A stretch of 64,000 bases of DNA from the NCBI GenBank assembly GCA_024734555.1, contig JANPWX010000076.1, positions 5,399,504 to 5,463,503 on the forward strand. Reading direction: 5' to 3'. Made by a program: the position numbers and the translations under genes. A model generated the notes under the pieces. The model was not told where the DNA came from. It did no database searches and was given only the letters and a program-made list of their open reading frames with translations. Shown piece after piece: positions 50,837-62,800 of the stretch (the stretch's first letter is position 1; each line of letters starts with the position of its first letter). The stretch comes from Trochalopteron elliotii (Eukaryota; Chordata; Aves; Passeriformes; Leiothrichidae).

Positions 50837-53800
50837 CTGAAAAGAAAAACAAAATAACTTCATAGTGCCTGTCCTGTCAGTTTTAATATTCTCTTAAAAT
50901 TTCACCCCTCCCCATGGAACCAGTCAAATCTAACTTCTCTTTCAACTAAATCAGCATGAAATTTCCAGTCTAAGAAAGGAAGCATTTTTGGAAAGGCTCT
51001 GGACAGTTGTGAAGAGCTGCTATGGTGTGGTACTGCTCCAAGTATTTATTTACATAGCTTCAGATTTTGATTCAGTTTCAGTGTTTAATACAAACTATCT
51101 CACAAAGTTTATGTTCAAGACATACCATTTCTTATACCATCATTTGACTGGAAAAAATGCCAATCTGCAAGGTTTTCATCAAAGGTTTGTGACAAGCTAG
51201 AGTGTTTACAGTTTGGAAAAACACACATCAAAACAATTAAAAATTTCAGTCATCATCTCTGTTCTAGTTCCACTGGCTACAACAGAGCTCAAAGCACGTA
51301 CTACACATTGTCATAATTTATCAAAAGCAGACATCAGCATGACTCTTCCTGAAACTTCTGAAACCATCAGGCAAAATGAGGTCTCAATGTACCTAGACAT
51401 CAGACAAAGGACCAGCAATGCAACTTTAGCTTTTCACTACTTGATTCATATTAACAGAAGTATTTTTTCTAAATAAATCAAATTTAATAGGTACATCATA
51501 CACACAGATCTGTAATAGCTGCAAAATATTTTTCACTATAAGTTTACATATACATTCAGGAATGCAGCTGGCTTGGCTTAATTACCTTAAGATATAGACC
51601 CTCAGTAATGTTATGCAGCTTAGGTTATGGAACAAAACCTGACCTTCATGCCTTCCCTGCAAATTTTGAGTTAAAATCAAATAAAACCAGGAGAGTCAGA
51701 ATTATTCACGGCACTGGTGACTGACAGGATAAAGCTCCTTACTCTGATGCACGGGTGACACTGTGACTATTCAAGTCAGTGGCACTGTCTTCAAAGGGTC
51801 AGTATTTCACTGTTTGATTTTTCACCAAGACAACAGCTGCCACCATAAGACTGAAATGCCAACAGCTGTTAAGACTAGCAAAGCAATTCACTGAAGCAAT
51901 TTCTGAAATACAGAAGTAAATTTTGCAGCATTTGTCCAAAAGAGGATATTTAGTATGCGAATTACCGAATAGCTGAACAGAATTATGAGGGCTCTACAGT
52001 TGTTCTTACATATGCAACTTCAGCTCAGTGTTCAAGGAATCAAAAAGCTGTAATAACGTGAGGGTTTGTTTTCAGTGCCTTCATGGAAACATGTTGGGAG
52101 GAGGGGCCGGGGGGAATCTAGCTGCTGACGTGTTTGCCTGGCAGCTGAGTTGTATTTCTGGGCCGGATGAATGAAGGTAAAGCAAGCATGGGCAGGGTGA
52201 ACAAGTGCAAACCAATTAGACATGAATACATGTGGGTTCATTTTCTTTTTCCAATAAACTTTTTGAGACTCATTTGCCTTTCAAACTCTTTAATCACAAG
52301 CCAGATAACTGCTATCAGTGCAAAAGTCTTGCAGTGCAGTTAACTTCAAGCCAGAGATGAAACTGGTTTACACAGTTTAGACAAGACCTTAGAAAGCTGC
52401 TCACAATTTGAATACTTAGCAATGTTATATAGAGAGTAAAGGGAGAGCATAACATGTTAAGAGCTTTGGGAAATAATCGGTACATTGTATTTTATGCTGA
52501 AACTGTCACATCAGCTGTGAGATTTAGAGAAATGGATCCATTAAATACAAACAGCCCTATAAAGCACAACAAAGATATTTGCAGCTGTTACTTGTCTCTC
52601 TACTTACTGCTTCTCCAATGAAAATGTAAATTGAATGTTTTCCAACTACTTCCACTTTGGTTGCTCTCAAAGCAAGTTACACTGTAATGCCCCAAAGCTA
52701 CAGCTTTCTAAAAATAATGGTGATATCTCTATTAATGATTCTTGAACTGCATGCAACACAAGTATGTTGTCTGGCTATGTTTACAGGCTGTAACATAATC
52801 AAGGGTTTAGATGACAAACTAAGTCATGAAGGTAAAGCTACAAAGGGTCACCCCACAGTCAGATTGTATTACACTCACACAAGATACACTGTGTCAGCTG
52901 TTTACCACATACCCACCCAGCCAGTTTAATACATTTTCCAAAACAAAATGTAAATTGAAATCATGGTTAAAAAGTCTTAAAATAACTTCTGTTGCTGTAA
53001 TCAGAGTTGTTACAATAAAGACCTTTACAGTTCATTAGAAAGGCAGTATCCCATACTTTCTATTTCAGCTCCAGTTATCTGTTTCTAGCCCTCCCTTACT
53101 GCTCCCTTAAATATATCTTATTTTTTGTTTTCTTTTTCTTGTTCATAGAATTTCAGTTTATAATTGGGAAAAAATTACTAAAGAGAAGTTCTGTTAAACA
53201 AAGTACAGAGTAAATGTCTTTCAATATACACTGATCTAAAGCAGGATTCAGTATCAGGCAGCAAAGACCATTCTGTTCACCTCAGCTATTTTGGCTTATT
53301 AATAATCTAGTACTTTGTTTTGTTTTTGAAGTTTTTGTTTTAACCCATCCACATACCCTTGCGAGCAACTCTTCTGGGATGACAGTATATATACTGAAAC
53401 CTGTGATCAGGCAATGTTTCCTATCCTCATTATTTCAGATTATAGAAAGTTTGGAATATACCTTGCTCCATGTGATAGAGAATCAGTCGGGCTAAGACCA
53501 CTTTCATAATGCTCTCCCCATGGCCAGTGGTTGAAGTGGCACCAGAATGGTTGTCAGCGTAGCCGCCACTTCCTTTTCAAAGGGAAAAAAAAAAGAAGGC
53601 AATATTCTGTAATACAATTTAAAAGCCCTGCATTGTTTAAAATAGCTACCAAACATTTCTTCCTTTAGGTCCATTAGCTCTGTGCATTTCTGAGAGCAAA
53701 GTATCAGAAAAGCTTCTTTTTCATTTCTGCCACAATTTGAAAAGTAAAATATATGAAAGATATGAACAACAGTTGGAGCAAGTCAGTTGCCAAGTTGAGA

Positions 53801-56800
53801 GAGAAGACTAGTGATCTGTTTGTGTACAAGAGGCAGAAGCAACACTCCATAGGAATGGGCAAAAATATATTCCAGAACAGCAAGGGAGGGGTATATTGAA
53901 GATCAGCAAGATAGGGTTGGGACCCAGAATGCCAGGTCATATCAACTGAGAAGACATGAGGGAAGATCTAGTGAGGACATTGGTGAGCTGACTGGTTTGA
54001 GGGGAACTTACCCCCCACAGCACATAAGAGATTTGAAGAGCATGGGCTCTAGTAAAACTTCACAAAGCATCCCTGAAGAATCTTCGAAGTCCTCACCACA
54101 AGCAAAGTGTTTTTTCTGTTGAACACCCCTTCTCCCCTTTTTTTTTTCTCCCATCCTTGTTTTGCTGGCACATTCCACACCCTGTCCTCCACCAAGCTTC
54201 TGCTTGCTCAATACCCATATTTCTAGCACATCTCCTAAGAAAAATATTTCCCAGGAGCTAGGAAGAAACATACCACAGCATTATAAACAAGGTACCGAGG
54301 GAGACAATAGAGGCCTTAGAAGAGCAATGAAAGTTTCTTCCCTTCTGCACTTTCTTGATCAGACCATTTAATGGACTCTGAGTAACATGGGGAAAAACAC
54401 TGTCATATTAAGTCAATGCCCCCTTACCATCAAAGCCTCTGTTTAAAAGCACAGCTGACATTTCTGTATCAAATCCTGAAGATGCCTAGTGAGACCAAAA
54501 GTTGCAAACAATATGCTCAAAAGTGCCCAGTTTCGCTCATCCTTCACAAACCCATGTCCCAAACTTTATGGATGCTGAACATGATCTACACAGGAGGAGG
54601 GTATTTGCAGTCAGAAGGCAGCAGCCAGACACAAAACTGAAAACCATAGTCAAAATCCAGAGGATACCAAAATGTCAGCAACTTTGTATGCAAAAGAAAG
54701 ACAGTTTTATAATAATCATATACTGCCAACAGCAATGCTATTTGAGTTTGGATCATTTTTTACTAAAAATAATTATTGTCCAAATCCCAGCGGTATGGTC
54801 GAACCCTGAAGCAATCAAATGGCAAGTCTGTTTCATGAGAGGAAGAAGTCTGTGAAAAGGATTTCAAGTGTCTCTTTATACTTGGACAAGAGATCTCTTA
54901 AAATATTTCCTTTATTCCACACCATATCTATTAGGTTCTGAGACAGTCTTATCGGGCCTCTCTTAAGAACAGGAATTCACTCAGAGTTGCAAGTCACTTT
55001 ATAATTCTTGCTCACTGATATAACAAGTAGTAATTGGAATTACACCTACTTCCTTCAGTATCAAGGACACAGCATCTTAATATGGAGCAGGCTACATTTT
55101 TTGACTTAGCGGAAAGCAAAGCCATAAAAAAGGAGAGCTTTATCACAATCAACAGAAAGGAAACACGGGTGTTAGGAATGAAGTAAGGACAAACTCCCAT
55201 CCCTATTTTCCACACAGAACTCCCAATTCTTTCTTGCAAATCTCCATGCTATAAGGAGTTTTTGCTTTGACAGATTTGAATGTTAGACCTCCATTTCAGA
55301 TGGACTAGTATTTATGTTTTACTTCGCTAATGAAAAGGAGAACTGTAATATTTTTTTTTCTTTCTTTAAATGAGATACCTCCAGAAAGTAAAAGGCAAGA
55401 TCCCACACCTCATACCTATGCATGCTGTGTCACCAACACGGCCAATCAGTTTATTAGAGAGTCCTCCCGTGGATGTTGCACAAGCTACATTGCCTTCACT
55501 GTCTATAGCAACAGCACCGACTGTTCCAAGGTCTCTGCCAAGAAAAACAGTTCACAAAATTAGACAGAATTAATGCATACCTGCCAAAGCACGTTGCCTC
55601 TATTTCCCAGGTAGCTTTAAAGAAGATTTCTACAACAGAATTACTACTCACCATAAAACTATTTTTGCCATGCTTCTCATTACAAAAATAACAAGAAACA
55701 TGCAACAATTCTCACAAGCTTTGTATTTAAAAGAGTAGAAAACACTTTTTTTTTTAAAATCTTTCCCCCATGACTTGTTTACTTTCATACCATGGAAACT
55801 TGGGAAGGAAAAAAATCCGCAAAACAAAAGCACACAGGGCAGAAATACTTCTAGTCATTATAGTTCTGGAGTAGTTTTTTGGCTGACACACAAACTGACA
55901 CACAACTTTCCCCTAAATGGCAACTCAAAGATGCAACAATTGGCTCCACTGTCTCAACAGGAGGTTAACCGGAATTATTAATGACAATGCACGTAAATGA
56001 GTAAATACAGAAAAGGACAGTAATGTTATGCATGCACTGAATCATTTCCTTCCTGTTCCTCCTCTTTCCTTTTCCTTGCTTGCCTTAATGTTTGAATGCT
56101 ATTAAAAAAAGCTTATTTATTTTCCTTTCAACTGGTATTGCTCACAATGCATCATTAAGACATACTTTAGTCTTTAGTCTTTGTACTCTGTAGCTACATA
56201 ATCTTGAGGTTTAAATCACTTGGCCAGTAGACTCTGCTGAAACTGCACATTGGTTTAAAAATCTTCAAGCACCAAAGAAAACAGAAGTCTCAATTATATC
56301 TCTATTTCTTCAACAGAGAAAGACATATACAATAGCCTGCTCAAAATATACATGTGTAGTTGTGTATCAAAAAAAAAAAAGCCTGTCATGACACACTGTA
56401 ACAGTTGCTGCACTGAGAAGTGATACATTACTGAGAAGCAACAGTTTAAATATCTATGTATTCCAGTCCTAGCAATTCATGTAGGAACATAAACCAGTAC
56501 GTGACTAGGAGAAGTATACCAAACCCCCAAAATAATCCAAATCCCTCCACACAGGAAAATAATTTGTAACAATACCTCAAGGAACTACCCAACAGGCAAC
56601 TGGGAAAAAAAATACCTTTCAAATTTGCCTGGGCACTGGTGAGGGCTTATCTGTAGCTCTGCAAAATCTAAGTTAATTAAGTCAGACACAGTACCTTGAA
56701 TCCCACAGTCAGATTCTCAGAGACCCAACTTCCTGTTCCCTCCTGCTTATGTAAAATATCATACTGTCAGTCCCTACACTTCATTCACAGCAATTCAAAG

Positions 56801-59800
56801 TTGACTGATGAATCACAGGCCTTATAGGCTGCTCTGACATTTATGTAGAGACGGACCTCATCTCAAACTGATATGATGGTGCAGATGGGCTTCCCACCCA
56901 TCCATCTGTTACAAATGATTTGCTGAAAAGAACATTAGTAAATGCAGTACTCCCTTGCACATTCATGTAGCACCCTTCAACCAACTAAAGTTAGATCCTC
57001 CTGAGAAATTTAGAAAGATGTATCCAGAGGTACATTTTCTTAGGTAAGTATTTACCTTAAGCAACTGTGAAAAAAAAAGCACAGAGATGACAGAGACAGT
57101 TTTGGTATTACCTGTTTTGGTATGAGAGCACAACTGGCAATAAATAACAAAGTGAATATGTCCAACACATCTTATCTGCAGTGAAGCAAATAGACAATTA
57201 CACTTGATTTCTTACAGTCCCTTTTTTACTGCTTCAGTGTAACCTTTCCTTTGATCATCTTCAGAACAAAGGCAAAGAAGATACAAATAATTTTTTTTTG
57301 CATGGCTAGTTGACTCCAAAACATTAACAAGGAAGTCAAAACTGCTATCAAATTATAACCATCTCTCTATTTTTAGTTATTGACAGTAGCAAGAACCTCA
57401 ACAAGTACCTGTGTTATACCAAAGGATGCTATTAGGGATATTCTCAATCAATGATTATTCCTATATACTGCATAAACTGTGATCCAGAACATATTGTTTG
57501 GATTTGCTCATCCCCTTTTGTCTAAATCTTTCATTATCCAATACTCATGAAGTGACATGCACTTACACTATCCTCATTTAACTAACGAGTTACCTGCTAT
57601 TTCGTCTCTCAGCTCTGCATGAGCAGTGGGGTTTTTTGTTTACTGTTGTTAGGGTCCATGTTAGTTAATACCTCCTCAAGTTACTTTAACAGTGTGATTC
57701 ACAGTGGGGCTAGGAGCCCGTTTACCACCTTACAGCCAGACTCAACACCCTCTCTGTGGGATTCTCAGGCAAACTCCAGTAATTCTTAACAAGGGTATTA
57801 TTGTCAGAGTCTTTGGAGTGTGAGACTGCAGATAAATCAAATCACATCTTGTTCTCAGCAAAAGGTGTGCAAGATGGAATGTTGTACATGCGATGGAATC
57901 CAAAACTTCCAGCATAAATCAATGCAGGCTTCTAACCAGCAGAAGAGAAAGGTTATCTCTTATGGAGACACCAGACTTTACCTGCAAAGCCTATGAAACC
58001 CCAGGGTTTCCAACACTGTGAGGTTCAGGGGACTGGAAGTAAAATATACACCAACCTTTAAATTCCCAGTATGATCTGGTATTATGTTTCCTCTGACTAA
58101 TACTACTTCACCTTCTGTTTGTTCGCCTCAGGCAAGTTTCTGCATAATCACTGTGGACATAACAGGGAAAAAGAACATTCCACATGTGATACAGAACGAA
58201 ATGTGTTTGCATTAAAAAAGATCTGTTTTCAACTTTGTGAATTTGTGCTGATGTTTTGGTTTTCAGAAAAAGAACAGCATGGCCAAGACAAAAAAAAAGG
58301 CTTCAGCCTTTCAGAAATACACAAGCTCTTTATTATCATATATTTCAGAAGTCCATGCTGAAACTGAAGATGCCTAACACTGTTTTCAGAGAAATAAAAA
58401 AAAAAAAAAAGAAAAGGTAAAAATGAAGCAGTTATGAGGAATTAATGAAGACTTAAATGCCATGCTATTCCAACTTATATATTCCAGAGAACAAGAGGAT
58501 GGTGGCTACACCATCCTCAAAATTCTTTGCAATGGATGATAATACCACACGGTCCTTGGACAGACACAGATCAAAAGAAAACTTCTGTTGGATACAAGAC
58601 AAACTATGACCAAGACCTTACGGTCGAGGAACAACACCACTTTGTTTACAAGACCATATTTATGCGTGTCTCATTACTTTGTTTTTCCTTCTAGCAATTT
58701 ACTGAAAGTAACATATAGGTGGTAATTTATAGCCTCATTTCAGGGACTTTAATTAACATGCTCACAGAAGAAATTTTCTCCTTCTGGTCTACAAATTTCA
58801 GCTCTGCTCCTGCCATTACTCCAGTTTCACAAAGCAGATGAACAGCACATAATACAGCATTTATGTAATGCAATACAGCATTTTCCTCACCACAACCATG
58901 GACATACAAATGGAAGCTCAAAACAATTTAGTGCTTATGCCTACCTCACAGGCACAGAAAACATTCTTGACACCTGATGTTTTTCATTCCTTTACTGTCC
59001 ACCTCACCTTCCCCTCTACTTTATATGAGACTGGGTTGTTCTCCAAGTGATGTTCATTTTGCTGTTGGGCAATACCATCCAGCAGCATCTCTTTTCCCAC
59101 CCACCACTGAACTTGTTCATTCTTTTTCATTCCTTTTCATAACCATCAGCCACAATCACTACTCTGAAGAAATCACTGGTCAAAGTCTGACGTTGTTTAA
59201 CTATCCAATCCAATTTAAAGACAAATCTGATCATCTACTTAACCAAGATCAGCTTTCTTGGGTTTTCAGGGGTTTTTTATTAACTTGTTTTAGTATGTGC
59301 ACTGGAGATTTTTTAAAATCAGTTCCTCCTTGGAAACAGCTATACAAAATAACACCTGCTTTTGTTAAAGCTACACTATGTACTTCTGTAACTGATGATT
59401 TTAAGAGCATTAACAAGTCCTAACTTTGTTCTCCAACAAACCCACAAAACCTATGCTATTGTCAAAGTGACCAATAATCTTCTTAAGCAGCAACAAGTTT
59501 CATCAAGTTTGTTCCAGTCATTTTTTAAGTTTAAGCAAATTCATTGAAAGCTTGAATTTCTATTGCTTTCAATAAAGACATACTGTAAAGACTGTATCAA
59601 ACCACATAATATTTGGAATACAGGCTTTCAAGGTTTGTGTTTATTTGTTTGGGGTTTTGTTTTTCTTGGCCACTTTGTTTGGGGTTTTTTTGTTTCTTTT
59701 GAGGTTTTTTGAAACCAGGTAGCACAAATTAAATTACCCATATTTAAAAATAAAATACATTTTACCTACTTCTGAAACTCTTCAGGGTTGGAGTCTGGCT

Positions 59801-62800
59801 CAAGGTTCTTCTTCCATCTCTCCCGGGATCTCTCAGTTATGAGTTTCTCTCCTGGAATTTCAGGAATACCCATGGCCTGAGCAAACAGGTGTGCACCATG
59901 GTCAGTCAGCAGCATGTGCTTGGTCTGCAGAAAGGCAAGAGATTAATTGACAATTCTTGTTTTGTCTGGTACTGAGCAGTTTTGTATAACTGCTATTTTT
60001 ATAGCATCCACACAAAGTAAATTACAAATTTTATTTTAAAAATTTCTAAACTTCTGTCCCTATCCCCTTCCACTATAGCTGAAAAAACTTTCAGTTCTCC
60101 AAACCACAAAGTTTAACCACCAACAGAAAAGAATTGTACTTATCTATTTAACACTTACTATAACGGGAGAAGAAAAATTGGTAAATTTGTTCTTTAGCTA
60201 ATTTGTATGCAACTGTTTCGTTCTGTTTCAAATGAATCACCAAATTACTACATAACTAACTGCTTTGTCCAGTTAACTAAGAAATTTAGAAGGCTTTTAT
60301 TCAAAAGAATGTTAAATAAATTCCTGTTTAAAGGTATTACACCTAGTAAAATAACCAACAAATGTAATAGCATAAATAAAATGTTCCTTATCATCAGCTG
60401 AACAATTTCATTTTAAGTATTTCCTTCAACGAGGTGCTATTCTTATTAACTCAGAGGATCAGATTTAAGAACAGAATACTTTCTAATGGGTTTGACCAAA
60501 AAATGTTTACGCTCTTCTAAAAATACTTGAAAGTTCTATTTTGGTTCCATTATTTACAAAGCACTTAAAACCAGATTTTAATTCAACAACCTCCATTAAT
60601 TCCATGCTTCAAAGTCTGTAGAGCTTGGTTAATTCATATTTTAGAGAAACTTGCCAGACAAATTTGTTTAATTAATTCTTATACTTTAGTAGTAGCTCTG
60701 AAATCTGATTTTTTTTTCTTTTGTTTTAACGTGTCAAAAAGTAAGGAGCAGCTTCTTGCACAATTACATAGTTGTCAATCAGGAACGTTTTAGAGTAGTG
60801 GTGGTCTGACTATACAGCACAGAACAGTTTCAGAGCAGAGCACCTATCTTACAGCAAGCCTTTCTGTCCATGCAGCAGCACAGCACACAGAGCAGCTCAG
60901 CTCCAAACAGAACCATGTGGTGCTGGAGGCAGCAGACCTGCAGAGCCTCGCAAAGCATCATGTGGCACAGTCCCACCTCTTGGCCAGAAGCAAGGACAAC
61001 AGAGGTTGGGTATTTCTGTATCATGCCACATTCTGGAGGACATTTACAGTCTCAAAGCTACAGGTTAAGATGTTGCAGACCATCAGCTGCTGTTGATTTC
61101 TAAAGCGATGACAAGTAATCACTGCCATGACCAACACATAGCACTGCATTGCTTTAAAGGATTCCAGACAAACCTCTTTCCCAAGTCAGGAACACTGATC
61201 TCTACTCCAGGCTATTACAGCCTCTGCATTAAGCCCTTTGGACAGGGACAGAGGACTACATTTTAGAAACACTTCTGATGTTGCAGCCCTGATATCAAAC
61301 ATTTCTGAAAATTTAAATGCCTTTTTAATTAAAATCTTTAATTCATGACAGTATGCTTTAGGAAATACTAAGAGTGACAAGGAAGAAGCCCCCTGCATAT
61401 GTGAAAGCAGACATCAGGCTTTCATGTTGAGGGCTGTTACCACAGTACAAGACGATGCAAGACCTACCTATTTCTAACAAAACTAATGAGCAGCGTTCTT
61501 CGACTTGAGAGCCAAGTTCTTTGTACAATACTGCCCCCCTCTGCCACTACCACTAACCCATGAGAAGCACACAATATAATACTCGAAATAGTCTTGATTT
61601 TTATTTGTGGGTGTGGGTTGGGGTTTTTTTGTTATTTGGTGGGTTTTTGCAGGAAATTTGAAATTAGCCTTTGCTTTGATCTGTATCAGAAGGCTGTGTC
61701 CTCCATCCTTTGCTTTTTTCAGCAACTAAGACTATATCATGAAGAAGTTTCAAAAATATAAAGTTTTATTATAAAAAAGGAAGCTATTTCTAAAAACTTT
61801 TTCATACAATTCCATCCCATATGTAAATTTGAATAACACATGCACTTTCCTAGGCTACACAAACAGGAAATACTTGTGTATTGATAAATAAACTTCTATG
61901 ACAGGACTTGGGGTTTGGGGTTTTTTTTTTCTTCTTTTTCAGTCCTTGCTGAAAAGATGTCATCTTAAGGTGATTATTGGCATTCTCTTAAGTAGATGTT
62001 GTCAATCAAAAGAACTAGTAGAACATTGTCAAACAATGCAACAGCACGTTTTCCTGTCTCATTCTTCCAGTTTCATTAATATATTTGCTAATGTAAAGTG
62101 CCTACTTTTTCTGGAAGATATTTACATAAAGTAACCCTAAAGGACAAGAAGAGGGCCCAAGAGATCTTACAAATAAGCAACAAATGCTGGCACTTTTAGT
62201 TAATTTCACTGGAAATGGGGAAAATAGCCCAAATTTCTACCTGGCCTGAAGTTCAGACCATCACAGTTCTTTAACAAATCTGGCAGCAGAGAGCACAGAT
62301 AAAAACCTGGTCCTTTGCCTCAAGAAGTCTGCGTTATCAGCTGAATTCTCTTTTGCCTAATGTAAAGTCCTGCACAATAAGAGTAGGGGAAAACATATAC
62401 AACTTACATATACTAATGAATTAGTGCACTAGTACTCATGTGAAGCCCACCTAATGAAGTGCTAGACCTGAAAAGGGTTGCATGCCCCAAATTAAAAAAA
62501 AAAATCATTTCAATGTATCATTCTATTTATGTTCAATACAAACACAAATAATTCAACAGAAATTTAAGTGCATTTTCAAGAATGCATTTCATTAGTCAAC
62601 GTACTAAAAGTCTTCCACCTCTAGAAGGTCCTGTGAACAACAGTACAGTAAATCATGAATGGAAATTATTCTGGTGCCCTCCTTTTTTCTTCTCCATGAA
62701 TTTTGACAAGTTTGAGCCCAGTAGGGAAGTGACAGCAAAAAAGGACAAATGCGTTGCAACAACCTAGAGGAGCTACTCTGGCCACCAGATGGAGCCCACA

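Noticed and set aside
58977..59423. 148-codon plus-strand open frame
   Set aside because: Lies antisense inside an ASRGL1 intron, has low-complexity composition and no known homology.
60830..61103. Possible upstream ASRGL1 exon
   Set aside because: Checked against the N-terminal motifs of the family; the peptide is unrelated.
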